This document shows positions 18,796-27,640 of a stretch of 64,000 nt of DNA, piece after piece. The notes beneath the pieces are model-generated. The model saw only the letters and a program-made list of their open reading frames with translations. It was not told the DNA's origin and did not search any database. The position numbers and the translations under genes were made by a program. Numbering within the stretch: position 1 is the stretch's first letter; every line of letters begins with the position of its first letter. The DNA comes from Kitasatospora albolonga (GTDB lineage: Bacteria > Actinomycetota > Actinomycetes > Streptomycetales > Streptomycetaceae): the NCBI GenBank assembly GCA_002082585.1, contig CP020563.1, positions 5,140,001-5,204,000 on the forward strand, written 5' to 3'.

Positions 18796-19278
18796 CTAGC
18801 GGATGTTCGGGTCGAAGGTGAAGATCACCAGCGTGCCCAGCAGGATGGTGAACACCGTGGCGGTGTACAGGAGCATCTTCAGCCAGAAGCGGGTGTTGTC
18901 CCGTTCGGCGTAGTCGTTGATGACCGTACGGAGGCCGTTGGCGCCGTGGAGCATGGCGAGCCACAGCATCAGCAGGTCCCAGATCTGCCAGAACGGCGAG
19001 GCCCAGCGGCCCGCCACGAAGGCGAAGCCGATCTTGGAGACGCCGCCGTCGAGCACCAGCTGGATCAGCAGGTGGCCGATGACGAGGACGGTCAGGAGGA
19101 TGCCCGACAGGCGCATGAAGAGCCAGGCGTACATCTCGAAGTTGGTGCGCGATGCCTTGGGCGTCTTGGCCGTCCGCTTGCGCGGGGGCTCGATCACCGG
19201 GGCCGGGTTGTCGGCGTCGTAGAGGCTCACGCCCTCGACATCGCCGATCGCGGCTGCGGAAGAAGTCTCGCTGGACAT
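18796..19278 (-). CDS. sdhD: Succinate dehydrogenase hydrophobic membrane anchor subunit
   Basis: This 160-residue subunit has three transmembrane helices after a polar 45-residue N-terminus. They are about LFMRLSGILLTVLVIGHLLI, IWDLLMLWLAMLHGANGLRT and WLKMLLYTATVFTILLGTLV. The conserved helix-II histidine-aspartate region (MLHGANGLRTVINDYAERD) is typical of SdhD and of haem-binding anchors. ATG at 19278 is chosen because it yields the usual start MSSETSS. It lies between sdhC and sdhA. Confidence 0.92.
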   Translation of the reverse strand: MSSETSSAAAIGDVEGVSLYDADNPAPVIEPPRKRTAKTPKASRTNFEMYAWLFMRLSGILLTVLVIGHLLIQLVLDGGVSKIGFAFVAGRWASPFWQIWDLLMLWLAMLHGANGLRTVINDYAERDNTRFWLKMLLYTATVFTILLGTLVIFTFDPNIR

Positions 19279-19283
19279 GGGCC

Positions 19284-19664
19284 TCAGCTCCCGAAGACGT
19301 CGCGTACGGCGTGACCGAGGACGGGGTACAGGGCCCCGACCATCAGCACGATCCAGATACCCAGCACGGTCCAGAGCATCTGCTTCTGGAAGCGCGGGCC
19401 CTTGGCCCAGAAGTCCACGGCGATGATCCGGAGACCGTTCAGCGCGTGGAAGAGAATGGCGGCCACGAGGCCGTATTCGAGGAGCGCGACGATCGGCGTC
19501 TTGTACGTGGCCACGACGTCGTCGTAAGCCTCCGGGGAGACGCGGACGAGAGCGGTGTCCAGGACATGTACGAACAGGAAGAAGAAAATGAGGACACCGG
19601 TGACTCGATGAGCCACCCAGGACCACATGCCTTCCCGGCCGCGGTACAGCGTTCCAGCCGGCAC
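19284..19664 (-). CDS. sdhC: Succinate dehydrogenase cytochrome b556 subunit
   Basis: This 126-residue membrane subunit starts PAGTLYRGREGMWSWVAHRVTG, the SdhC signature with the SW..HR.TG motif. Three helices follow, with the haem-ligand region FHALNGLRIIAVDF near residue 75. The GTG at 19664 has GGAGG eight bases upstream, which settles the start. It is the first gene of the operon; the promoter must lie in the A+T-richer stretch around 19740-19830, but I could not identify a clear hexamer pair. Confidence 0.93.
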   Translation of the reverse strand: MPAGTLYRGREGMWSWVAHRVTGVLIFFFLFVHVLDTALVRVSPEAYDDVVATYKTPIVALLEYGLVAAILFHALNGLRIIAVDFWAKGPRFQKQMLWTVLGIWIVLMVGALYPVLGHAVRDVFGS

Positions 19665-19910
19665 GGAAGAACCCTCCGGGAGCGGGGATTGGGGTCGGCC
19701 GGCTTGACTGTCGGTCTGACCCGGCCGGGTACGGTCCACCGGCCCCGGCCATCGTAGCGACGCATTGTCGGTTCGTTCGCGCGGGGGCCTCTGGTGTGAT
19801 CAAAGTGGCAATCAAACAGGCACGTACGGGCTAGAGCGGACGCTTGTTCCGGGGCGCGGGCCGGGGTGCGGGCCTACGGGTCCCCCGCCCCTGGGTCCCC
19901 CGCCTCCGGG

Positions 19911-20411
19911 TCACCAGCCCTCGATCACGAGCTCGACGAGCCGGCTCCGGGCGAGTCGGCGCAGTTCGTCGGCGGTCACGGCCCGCTCCTCGTCCACCTC
20001 GTGCGTCAGCCGGACCCGGATGCCGGCCAGGACCTGGTCCACGGCCTGCGAGGGCGGGCACGCGTCCAGGCAGATCACGAAGGAATGGCCGAATCTGCTC
20101 TCGTACGCCGCGTGCGCGGCCCGCAGCGCCAGATGGGCGGCGCGGGGCGCGTCGTGGTGCAGACAGGGGGCGGGCTCGGCGGCGAGCGCCTCCGCGATGT
20201 CCCCGGGCGCCAGGTCGTACCCCGCCTCGTCGGAGGCGGCCAGCAGGGACGCCAGGTCCGGGAAGGGGCGGTGGGCGGCCATCCGGTGGGCCCAGCGGCG
20301 GCTGCCGCAGCACTCCAGGAGGGCGGCCTCGGCGGTGGCGAAGGGGGCGCTGTTGAAGCGGGCGAGCCCGGCGACCAGGGCGGCGGACGGTACCCCGGGA
20401 GCCCCGCTCAC
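19911..20411 (-). CDS. uraD: 2-oxo-4-hydroxy-4-carboxy-5-ureidoimidazoline decarboxylase
   Basis: This 166-residue protein fits OHCU decarboxylase, which converts OHCU to S-allantoin in urate breakdown. The N-terminal LARFNSAPFATAEAALLECC and GSRRWAHRM, and the active-site YESRFGHSFVICLDA, are family hallmarks. The catalytic histidine is likely in the HHDAPR-type segment near residue 84. No other urate genes (uricase, transthyretin-like hydrolase, allantoinase) are beside it, so it is genetically isolated here. The GTG start lacks a strong ribosome-binding site and is the furthest upstream possible start. Confidence 0.82.
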   Translation of the reverse strand: MSGAPGVPSAALVAGLARFNSAPFATAEAALLECCGSRRWAHRMAAHRPFPDLASLLAASDEAGYDLAPGDIAEALAAEPAPCLHHDAPRAAHLALRAAHAAYESRFGHSFVICLDACPPSQAVDQVLAGIRVRLTHEVDEERAVTADELRRLARSRLVELVIEGW

Positions 20412-20931
20412 CTGCGGTGGACGGCGGTGCTGTACGGGTATGGCGGAGCGCCCGGCCGGGGGCGTGGTCTGCTTCGGCAGGCCGGCGGGGGACTCGCTGG
20501 ACCTGGACAGCGTGGACTCCTCGAATCAACGACATCTGTGACCCTGAAGAGGGGCAGGAGGGCGACAAGGTTGCCCGACGGGGGCGTACGCGGGGGTGAA
20601 CATCGCCCGCGTGCGGGATGCGCGTGCGACGGGCGTGCGGCGGGGGCGGGGCGGAAAGGAGCGGAAGAGAAAGGAGAGACGAATGTGCCGCAACGCTAGC
20701 GAGATCGGTCGGCGGCCGTCCGGCAGATTGGCGAGAAATCACCCGAACGGGAGAGTTTCGGAACGTTTGACGACCGTCGGCGACCGCTTGACCTGCGACG
20801 TCCGAGGTTTCGTCCGTTCCTCAATCGTTCTCGGTGGGCGGATCGTCGGCAAAAATGTCAATCTTTCAGCCTATTCAATCACCCCTGCCCCCTACCTTCC
20901 CCCTGGCCCCTATTCCGGAGGAATCTGACCG
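20412..20931. other. Long intergenic region upstream of hexosaminidase gene
   Basis: About 520 bases separate the divergent uraD and GH20 genes. The right part (20842-20905) is clearly A+T-richer and should carry the hexosaminidase promoter, though I see no convincing hexamer pair. A small open frame, 20683-20928 (+), starts ATG after GGAGAGACGA and would encode about 81 residues (MCRNASEIGRRPSGRLARNH...). It has no recognisable domain and ends just before the next ribosome-binding site. It could be a leader peptide or chance. Confidence 0.4.
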
Positions 20932-22542
20932 ATGTCGCCCACGCGTGGTGCCCTCGTCACCGGCGCGGCTGTCACCGCCGCGGCCGCCGTCGTCCTCACC
21001 GTCGTCGTCTGGCCGGAAGGCTCCGGCAGCCACCCCTCCCGCGACACGGCGTCACCGTCCGGGACCTCCGCCACGGCGGCCGCCCCCTCACCCTCCCGCA
21101 GCTATCCGATGTCCAGCGCGCCCAGCAGCATCCCGGCGGTCCGCGAGCACACCGCCGCGCGCGGGCCCGGCTGGCAGCCGGGCAAGGACAGCGCGGTCGT
21201 CATAGCCGAGGGCAGCCAGGTGCTCGCCGACGAGGCCCAGCTGCTCGCCAAGGAGCTGAAGCTCGCCTACCGGGGGGCCGAGGCGCCCCGCGAGGGGGAC
21301 GTCGAGCTGGCGCTCGGCGCGAAGGACTCGGGGCCCGCCGAGTCGTACACGCTCACCGTCCGCGACCGGAAGGTGAAGATCACCGGCCCCGACGAGTCGG
21401 GCGTCTTCTACGGCACCCGGACCCTCAAGCAGTCGCTCAAGGCCGACCGGACCTTCCCCGAGGGCGTGGTCAACGACCGCCCCGACCGGCCGCAGCGCGG
21501 GCTGAACCTCGACATCGCCCGTAAGCACTACAGCGCGGAGTGGATCGAGGACCGCGTACGGGAGATGGCCGACCTCAAGCTCAACCAGCTCGGCCTGCAC
21601 TTCTCCGACGACCAGGCGTTCCGGATCGAGTCGAAGACCCACCCCGAGGTGGTCTCGGACGAGGCCCTCACCCAGGACGAGGTCCGCCGCATCGTCGGCC
21701 TCGCCAACAGCCTGCACATCGAGGTCGTCCCCGAGATCGACTCGCCCGGACACCTGGGCGCGGTGCTGCGCGCCCACCCCGACCTCCAGCTCCGCAACAC
21801 CCAGGGCCGGGAGTCCCGGGGCTCCATCGACATCTCCAAGCCGGGCGCGGCGAAGCTGATCGACGAGCTGCTGGACGAGTACACCGAGCTGTTCCCCGGG
21901 AAGTACTGGCACCTGGGCGCCGACGAGTACCAGGCGCTGATGGTCCGCGACCCGGCCGCCTCCTACCCGCAGCTCCAGCGGGCCGCCGAGCAGAAGCACG
22001 GCTCCGGCGCCACGATCGAGGACCTCGCCACCGGCTGGCTGAACGACCGGGCGGCGGTGGTCGAGCCCAAGGGCCGTACGGCCAAGGCATGGAACGACGG
22101 CCTCTTCCGCGACTCGCGGATCAAGGCCGACAAGAACATCGAGATCGAGTACTGGACCGGCAAGGAGATCGGCGCCCGGCCCCCGCAGGAGTACCTCGCC
22201 GAGGGCTACAAGCTGCTGAACCTCAACGACGAGTTCCTGTACTACGTGCTCGGCGAGCCCAACGAGTTCGTCTACCCGACCGGCGAACGGATCTACGAGC
22301 AGTGGACCCCGATGGTCCTGCGCGGCACCGAGCCGGTCGCGGAGCGCTACTCGCCGCAGATCCTCGGCGGCCGGTTCGCGGTCTGGGGCGACCTGCCGAA
22401 CGCCCAGACGACACAGCAGGTGGCGGACGGCATCAGGATGCCGCTGGTGGCGACCGCCCAGAAGGTCTGGGACCCGCGGAAGCCGGAGCTGAGCTGGGCG
22501 CAGTTCCGGGAGCTGGCGGAGCGGACGGGCAGCGCGGGCTGA
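20932..22542 (+). CDS. Secreted beta-N-acetylhexosaminidase, GH20
   Basis: This 536-residue glycoside hydrolase removes terminal GlcNAc or GalNAc. An N-terminal signal or anchor (VTGAAVTAAAAVVLTVVVW) is followed by a Ser/Thr/Pro-rich linker and the GH20b-like small domain. The catalytic barrel begins near RPQRGLNLDIARKHYS. HFSDDQAFRIES, EIDSPGH and the catalytic Asp-Glu in WHLGADEYQ (about residue 327) are all present; the motif is usually HxGGDE, so one Gly is Ala. The start has a strong GGAGG ribosome-binding site. Likely role is use of chitin- or wall-derived amino sugars. The gene stands alone. Confidence 0.9.
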   Translation: MSPTRGALVTGAAVTAAAAVVLTVVVWPEGSGSHPSRDTASPSGTSATAAAPSPSRSYPMSSAPSSIPAVREHTAARGPGWQPGKDSAVVIAEGSQVLADEAQLLAKELKLAYRGAEAPREGDVELALGAKDSGPAESYTLTVRDRKVKITGPDESGVFYGTRTLKQSLKADRTFPEGVVNDRPDRPQRGLNLDIARKHYSAEWIEDRVREMADLKLNQLGLHFSDDQAFRIESKTHPEVVSDEALTQDEVRRIVGLANSLHIEVVPEIDSPGHLGAVLRAHPDLQLRNTQGRESRGSIDISKPGAAKLIDELLDEYTELFPGKYWHLGADEYQALMVRDPAASYPQLQRAAEQKHGSGATIEDLATGWLNDRAAVVEPKGRTAKAWNDGLFRDSRIKADKNIEIEYWTGKEIGARPPQEYLAEGYKLLNLNDEFLYYVLGEPNEFVYPTGERIYEQWTPMVLRGTEPVAERYSPQILGGRFAVWGDLPNAQTTQQVADGIRMPLVATAQKVWDPRKPELSWAQFRELAERTGSAG

Positions 22543-22704
22543 GGGGGAGGGGGCCGGGCGGGTCCGGCGGCCTCTTCCTGGGCCGGCGCGGGCTGAGGGC
22601 CCGGGTGTACGAGGGCGGGGCCCGGATGGGTCTGGGGGCCGGGGCGGGGCCCGGGTGGACGGGGTTCCCGTCGGCTCCGGGCGGCCTCACGGAACGTAAG
22701 TCCG

Positions 22705-22734
22705 TGGACATCGGAGCCGTACACGGGCTACGGT
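22705..22734 (+). promoter_or_regulatory. Candidate promoter of DUF4328 gene
   Basis: TGGACA (22705-22710) and TACGGT (22729-22734) are separated by 18 bases, close to the housekeeping TTGACA/TANNNT consensus. Transcription would begin near 22741, upstream of both candidate starts of the next gene. Confidence 0.55.
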
Positions 22735-22805
22735 CCGCCGACCGAACACTCCTGGGGAGAGACGTGAGAGGTCGCCGATCACGTTCACCCTGGGGGGACC
22801 GCCTC

Positions 22806-23615
22806 ATGCTCTGTACCCGCTGCCGTATCCGAACCGCTGTCACCGACGACGGTCTCTGTGCCCTCTGCTCGGGCACCCGGCCGCTGCTGCCCGGCCGTCC
22901 GGTCGTCCCGGTCATCGGCCCCGGCGGCTGGGGCGTCGGGACCTGGCCGCGCTCGCCCGTCGGCCTCTCCCGGGCGGTGGTCGCCCTGCTCGGCACGGTC
23001 ATCGCGACCGACCTGGCCGCCCTCGCCTCCGGGCTCCACCTGCGCGGCCTGTGGACGGGATACGCGGACGACGGCGACCCGGCCGTCCTCGGCAGCCGGG
23101 GCCAGGGGGCCGAAGTGCTCTACGTCGTTGTCGGGGGCGCCCAGCTCGCCGCCTTCCTCGCCACCGCCGTCGTCTTCGTCATCTGGTTCCACCGCACTCG
23201 CCGGAACGCCGAGGTCTTCGACCTGAGCGCCCATACGATGGGCCCGGGCTGGGCGGTGGGCGGCTGGTTCGTCCCCGTGGCCAACTTCTGGTTCCCCTAC
23301 CGGGTCGCCGCCGGGAGCTGGCGGGCCAGCTCCCCCGTGGACCCGGAGGGCGTCCGGCTCCCGGTCTCGCGGGCGCCGCTGAACCTCTGGTGGGCCGCAT
23401 GGGCCGTGTCCCTGATCCTCGACCGGGTCGCCGCACGGATGTGGGACCGGGCCGAGGAGCCGGGGGAGATCGTGGACAGCCTCGCCCTGGTGATGGCCGC
23501 CGACGCGCTGGACATCGTCGCCGCCGTGCTGGCCGTTCTCTTCGTCCGCGCCCTGACCCGGATGCAGGTGGCACGCGCCGGACTCCACGCGCAGCGGCCC
23601 GCCGCCGCTGTCTAG
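22806..23615 (+). CDS. DUF4328 domain membrane protein with N-terminal zinc-ribbon-like motif
   Basis: This 269-residue protein starts MLCTRCRIRTAVTDDGLCALC, a CxxC...CxxC pair likely to bind zinc. Four or more transmembrane helices follow, and the DUF4328 signature is visible in VFVIWFHRTRRNAEVF and WAVGGWFVPVANFWFPYRV (residues about 125-165). Function is unknown. The ATG at 22806 has a GGGGGG ribosome-binding site at good spacing; a GTG at 22764 in the same frame is an alternative that would add 14 residues. Confidence 0.82.
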   Translation: MLCTRCRIRTAVTDDGLCALCSGTRPLLPGRPVVPVIGPGGWGVGTWPRSPVGLSRAVVALLGTVIATDLAALASGLHLRGLWTGYADDGDPAVLGSRGQGAEVLYVVVGGAQLAAFLATAVVFVIWFHRTRRNAEVFDLSAHTMGPGWAVGGWFVPVANFWFPYRVAAGSWRASSPVDPEGVRLPVSRAPLNLWWAAWAVSLILDRVAARMWDRAEEPGEIVDSLALVMAADALDIVAAVLAVLFVRALTRMQVARAGLHAQRPAAAV

Positions 23616-23701
23616 CCGGTGCCGGGCTGCTCTCCCCTCGCACGGATAGTGACGCTTTCCAGCCATTCGGCGCAGTACGCGGTAGACCGAGGGAGACGTC
23701 G

Positions 23702-24283
23702 ATGAGTCTGCTGGAACTGATCGAACGCGCCGACGAGCGAGCGCTCGCCGCCAGTGCCGTGGCCTGCCTGGACCGCTGCCTGCCGCTGCTGGCGGGCCCG
23801 GACGGGCCCGAGCCGCTGCGCCCGCTCTGGGCGAGCTGCGAGGACGGACGGGAATGGGCCACCCGCCTCGCGGCCGTCCGTACGGCGATGGACCACGAGC
23901 CCGTCACCGACGGACCGGCCGCACGGGTGCGCGCGCTGCTGGGAGCCGCCCCCTCCGACTTCGCCCCCGCCCCGCTGCGGGAGTGGGCGGACGCCTGCTC
24001 GCTGGTCGCGCTGGAGATCCACGGCCGGTTCGACGCCCCGGACGGCGACACCTCACCGGACGTGGCCGCCCTCCTGAAGGCCGCCCGCGACGGACAGCCG
24101 ACCGAGGCGGGCCCGCTGGTGGCGGGTGAGTTGGAGCGCCAGGTCCGCATCCTGGAGATCCTCGCGGAGACCACCGGCTCGCCGGGCAGCGGAGCCGGGG
24201 TGCGCAAGGCGCTGGACCTGTCCACGGAGGGGCGCCGGGTGCTCCGCGCGGTGATGTCGCGGCGGGCCCGCATCAGGGGCTGA
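23702..24283 (+). CDS. Hypothetical protein
   Basis: This 193-residue soluble protein starts MSLLELIERADERALAAS after a GGGAG ribosome-binding site. It is mostly helical by composition, rich in Ala, Leu, Arg and Glu, with a cluster of short motifs (CLDRCLPLLAG, LRPLWASCEDGREWATR, EWADACSLVALEI). I recognise no family. It may be cotranscribed with the DUF4328 gene 86 bases upstream. Confidence 0.65.
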   Translation: MSLLELIERADERALAASAVACLDRCLPLLAGPDGPEPLRPLWASCEDGREWATRLAAVRTAMDHEPVTDGPAARVRALLGAAPSDFAPAPLREWADACSLVALEIHGRFDAPDGDTSPDVAALLKAARDGQPTEAGPLVAGELERQVRILEILAETTGSPGSGAGVRKALDLSTEGRRVLRAVMSRRARIRG

Positions 24284-24562
24284 CGGCGGAGGGTTCCCGG
24301 GCGCGGGCTCGATGACGTGACCGAGGCGGGCCGTCGTGCGCGGCGACCTGACCGAGGCGGGCCGTCCGTGCGCGGCCGCGCACCGGAGGCGGGCCGCGGC
24401 TGAGCCCTCGCGGGGAGCCGGGCCCGAGCTTAGTGTGATGCGGAAACGGATTTCCGATCACTTTCCGGGCACCGGCGTCCTCTCCGTACGGAGGCGGTAC
24501 GGAGCCCGCATGGTGCCGGTCGGGCCGCGCGTCACCCACGTCGAGGATCAGGAGCGCATCCA

Positions 24563-24970
24563 GTGAACACCCCCACCCCCGGAGCCGGTGACGGTGTCCC
24601 CGGCGCGGTCCGCCGGTTCGCCGGGCGCGTCAACTCCCTGCTCAGCAAGCCTGCGGCGGCCGTCCAGCTCGGGGCCGACAGCCTGATCGTGCAGGCTCCC
24701 CTCGAAGGCGAGGTGTGGGAGACGGGGAAGGAGTACCCGGTTCGCTGGCACCTCACCGGCCCCGTCGACCCGGTCGACATCCACCTCGTACAGCGGGAGG
24801 GCGTCTCCACCGTCACCCGCGCCGTCCTCGCGACCGGTCTGCCCGCTCAGGAGACATCGGTACGCGTCACCGTGCCCGTCGGCACACCGGCAGGCGACTA
24901 CCTCGTCCTGGTCACCAGCCAGGGCCTGCTCGACGCCTACAGCCGCCCGTTCCGCGTCACCGCCGCCTGA
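24563..24970 (+). CDS. Kre9/Knh1-like beta-sandwich domain protein
   Basis: This 135-residue protein contains one Ig-like domain of the type found in fungal Kre9/Knh1 and in Ser-Thr-rich GPI-anchored surface proteins. The motifs are IVQAPLEGEVWETGKEYPVRW, VDIHLVQ and VPVGTPAGDYLVLVTSQG. In fungi these proteins help make cell-wall glucan; bacterial versions are uncharacterised. There is no signal peptide, which is odd for such a domain. The GTG start has AGGAG eight bases upstream. Confidence 0.68.
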   Translation: MNTPTPGAGDGVPGAVRRFAGRVNSLLSKPAAAVQLGADSLIVQAPLEGEVWETGKEYPVRWHLTGPVDPVDIHLVQREGVSTVTRAVLATGLPAQETSVRVTVPVGTPAGDYLVLVTSQGLLDAYSRPFRVTAA

Positions 24971-24998
24971 GCCACCGACGGCCCGAGGCCCGTCGCCC

Positions 24999-25286
24999 TC
25001 AAGGCCCGGCCTGTGCCCCGCCCCCCTGGCTGATGCGGTCGAGGAGGGAGCGGTGCAGGGCCTCCAGTCCGGTGGGAGGGAGCGGGACGGGGCTGCCGGT
25101 GAGGACGTACCACTCCTCCGCGCCGGTGTACTGGACGGCGACCTCGGCGCGCCCGTCGGGGCGCAGCGTGGTGGAGACCGTCAGCTCGCCGGTGACGACG
25201 CCGACTTCGTCGGTCATCGCCCCGCCGGGCCCCGCCTTCACGTCGTCCACGAACTGCTGTGGCTGTGCCGGGTCAGGTCCGTTCAT
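24999..25286 (-). CDS. Small hypothetical protein
   Basis: This 95-residue protein (MNGPDPAQPQQFVDDVKAGP...) has a strand-rich middle (LTVSTTLRPDGRAEVAVQYTGAEEWYVLTGS) and a short amphipathic end. It has no signal peptide or membrane segment and I do not recognise it. GGAAG lies eight bases before the ATG. It converges on the Kre9-like gene and lies downstream of the HNH lipoprotein gene, with which it shares a strand. Confidence 0.6.
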   Translation of the reverse strand: MNGPDPAQPQQFVDDVKAGPGGAMTDEVGVVTGELTVSTTLRPDGRAEVAVQYTGAEEWYVLTGSPVPLPPTGLEALHRSLLDRISQGGGAQAGP

Positions 25287-25344
25287 GAGGGTGCTTCCGT
25301 TCGCGAGTCACAGGTTCATGAGCTACGGGTCATGAGCTATAGGT

Positions 25345-26082
25345 TCACGAGGCGCAGGTGTCCAGCATCTCCGTCAGCATGTCCTTTTCCGCCTCCGTCA
25401 CCGAGAGCTCGTACGACGCCTTCACCGACACCCAAGCACGGGAGTAGGTGCACCAGTACGCCTTGGACGGCGGCTGCCACTCGTCCGGCCCCTGGTCGCC
25501 CTTGGAGCGGTTCGAGGACGCCGACACGGCCAGCAGCTGAGGGCGGGTCAGGTCGTTGGCGAATTCCTTGCGCTTGTCCTGTGTCCAGGTCCTGGCCCCG
25601 GAGCGCCAGGCGTTGGCGAGCGGCACCATGTGGTCGATGTCCAGGTCGCGGGCCTCGGTGAAGGGCTTGTCGTCGTAGACGCTGGTCCACTTCCCGGAGA
25701 CCGCCCGGCACTGCGCGTCCCGTTCGACATCGGTGCCGTCCCGCTCCAGCACGGTTTCCCGGGTGTCGCAGGACTCGCCCTGCGACGACCAGTGGGGGAA
25801 CTTCGCCCGGCTGTAGCCGGACATCGAACCGTGCCGGGCCACCTCCAGTCCGGCCAGCTGCTCCTTCGCCTGCCCCGCGGTGGGTATGCCCGGCAGGGTG
25901 CCGTCGGCCGCCGTGCCGCCACCGCCACCGGCCCCGGTGGAGGCCGATCCCGATGCCGAGGCGGACGGCTTCCCGTCTGCAGGCTCGGGCGTCGTCGCGT
26001 CCTCGATCGCCGCGCATCCGGCCAGTGCGAGGACGGCCCCGGCCGCCAGCCCCCGTCGCCACCAGTTCTGTCGCCTCGTCAT
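25345..26082 (-). CDS. Secreted HNH (DUF1524-type) nuclease lipoprotein
   Basis: This 245-residue protein has a basic N-terminus, a hydrophobic stretch and a lipobox, LALAGC, so it is probably anchored outside the membrane. After a Gly/Ser-rich linker the nuclease core contains DIDHMVPLANAW (the metal-binding His region), then SNRSKGDQGPDEWQPP, the conserved Asn and Lys block. These match extracellular HNH nucleases common in Streptomyces. Likely role is degradation of external DNA. The ATG at 26082 best fits a signal peptide; a GTG at 26094 is possible. Confidence 0.85.
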   Translation of the reverse strand: MTRRQNWWRRGLAAGAVLALAGCAAIEDATTPEPADGKPSASASGSASTGAGGGGGTAADGTLPGIPTAGQAKEQLAGLEVARHGSMSGYSRAKFPHWSSQGESCDTRETVLERDGTDVERDAQCRAVSGKWTSVYDDKPFTEARDLDIDHMVPLANAWRSGARTWTQDKRKEFANDLTRPQLLAVSASSNRSKGDQGPDEWQPPSKAYWCTYSRAWVSVKASYELSVTEAEKDMLTEMLDTCAS

Positions 26083-26236
26083 GACCTGGTCCACCCCACC
26101 CCGTTCGCCGCTGAATTCCTGATTCCGGGCAGCTTATCGGCTCCCGGCCGCCCGCCCGGTGCCCTCTTGTGCGCCGGGTCCGCCGTGGAACAATGCTCAC
26201 CGCCAGGCAGTTTCTAGTGGAGGAGACGAATCCCGG

Positions 26237-26434
26237 ATGTTCGATGCTCTGAAGGGTCTGAAGGAAAAGGCCGAGACCCTTGCCGAGGCCCACGGGGACA
26301 AGATCTCCGACGGGCTGGAGAAGGCGGGCGACTTCATCGACAGCAAGACCGACGGCAAGCACAGCGACAAGATCGACACCGCCGTCGACAAGGCCCAGGA
26401 GTACGTCCAGGGTCTGGGAGAGAAGAAGGACTGA
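26237..26434 (+). CDS. MT0933-like antitoxin
   Basis: This 65-residue protein (MFDALKGLKEKAETLAEAHG...) is almost wholly charged and helical and fits the MT0933/Rv0909 antitoxin family. In mycobacteria the partner toxin is encoded next to it. Here no toxin gene is adjacent: the next gene is a glycosyltransferase on the other strand. GGAGGAG lies about ten bases before the ATG. It may be a solitary homologue with another role. Confidence 0.72.
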   Translation: MFDALKGLKEKAETLAEAHGDKISDGLEKAGDFIDSKTDGKHSDKIDTAVDKAQEYVQGLGEKKD

Positions 26435-26461
26435 CCCCGAAGGACTCGCGGGCTCGCAGCG

Positions 26462-27640
26462 TTACCGGGACGCCGCGGACAGGATCACGTCCACGAGCCT
26501 TTCCGCCGCGTCCGGGCGGCCGTGCGCCCCGGCCGCCGCGGCCATCGTGGCCCGGCGCTCCGGATCGTCGAGGAGCGGGCCCACCGCCTCGCGCAGCTGA
26601 CCGCCGGAGACCTCGCCGAGGAGGGCGACCGCCGCTCCGGACTCCTCCAGGTGGCGGGCGTTGTGGGCCTGTTCGTTCCCGGCCGCCGTCGCGAGCGGGA
26701 CGAACACGGCGGGCTTGCCCAGGGCGGTCAGCTCGGCCAGGGTGCCCGCCCCGCTACGGGAGACCACCAGATCGGCCAGGGCCAGCACGTCCGGCAGCTC
26801 CGGCCCGACGAACGGGGTCAGGTGGTACCGGGCGGCCAGGGAGGCCGGAAGTCCCGCCGCGCGGGCGGACAGCGCCTCGACATGGGCCGGGCCGCACTGG
26901 TGCACCACGTTGGCGCGCTCCAGCAGCCACGGCAGCTCGCCGCCGACCACGTCGTTGATCTGCTGCGAGCCCTGCGCGCCCCCGGTGACGTACACCGTCG
27001 GAAGACGCCGGTCGAAGCTGTGCAGGCCGAGGGCGGTCACGGCCTTGTCCGGGTGGCCGGTCAGGACCTCCGGCCGTACGGGGTTGCCGGTGACCACCGC
27101 CGCCGCCCGGACGCTCTCCGGCAGGAGCGGCAGCGTCGATTCCGAGGAGACGGCGATCCGCGCGGCCGAACCGGCGAGCTTGCGGTTGGCGAGGCCGAGA
27201 CGGACGGTCTGCTCGTGCAGGACCAGCGGAACCCGGCACATCCTGGCGGCCAGCCCGGTCGGTACGGCGACATAGCCGCCCGTGGCGAGGACGACGTCCG
27301 GGCGGAAGCCGGAGACCGCCCTGCGCGCCTGGGCCACGCCGATCGGCACGCGGGCCATGTCCCGGACGTTGGCGGGCGACACCATCTTCAGCGGGTTCGC
27401 GTGACGCCGGATCTTCCCCGTGGCGACGGTGGTGAACGGGATGCCCTCCGCGCCGGTGACCCGGGCCTCCAGGCCCTCGGCCGTACCGATCCACAGGACG
27501 TCGAGCGTGCGGCCGGAAGCGGCCAGCCGCGCCTGCAAGGTGCGGATCGCGGTGAGGGCGGGGTAGGTGTGCCCGCCGGTGCCGCCGCCCGTGACGATCA
27601 GGCGGAAGGGGGCGGAGGGGGAGGGGGCTGCGATGTTCAC
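26462..27640 (-). CDS. MurG-like UDP-GlcNAc glycosyltransferase
   Basis: This 392-residue GT28 protein resembles MurG, which adds GlcNAc to lipid I. The N-terminal loop LIVTGGGTGGHTYPALTAI, GGYVAVPTGLAAR, LHEQTVRLGLANR, VTGGAQGSQQIN and the UDP-binding VVSRSGAGTLAELTALGKP are all MurG hallmarks. True MurG is normally in the division and cell-wall cluster with ftsW, murC and ftsQ, and none of those are here. This is therefore probably a paralogue with a special acceptor or developmental role. The start is a GTG without a good ribosome-binding site. Confidence 0.83.
   Translation of the reverse strand: MNIAAPSPSAPFRLIVTGGGTGGHTYPALTAIRTLQARLAASGRTLDVLWIGTAEGLEARVTGAEGIPFTTVATGKIRRHANPLKMVSPANVRDMARVPIGVAQARRAVSGFRPDVVLATGGYVAVPTGLAARMCRVPLVLHEQTVRLGLANRKLAGSAARIAVSSESTLPLLPESVRAAAVVTGNPVRPEVLTGHPDKAVTALGLHSFDRRLPTVYVTGGAQGSQQINDVVGGELPWLLERANVVHQCGPAHVEALSARAAGLPASLAARYHLTPFVGPELPDVLALADLVVSRSGAGTLAELTALGKPAVFVPLATAAGNEQAHNARHLEESGAAVALLGEVSGGQLREAVGPLLDDPERRATMAAAAGAHGRPDAAERLVDVILSAASR

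Noticed and set aside
20683..20928. Small open frame of about 81 codons with a GGAG-type site upstream of the GH20 gene
   Set aside because: No domain, atypical composition, and it runs through the A+T-rich presumed promoter. It is noted only in the intergenic entry.
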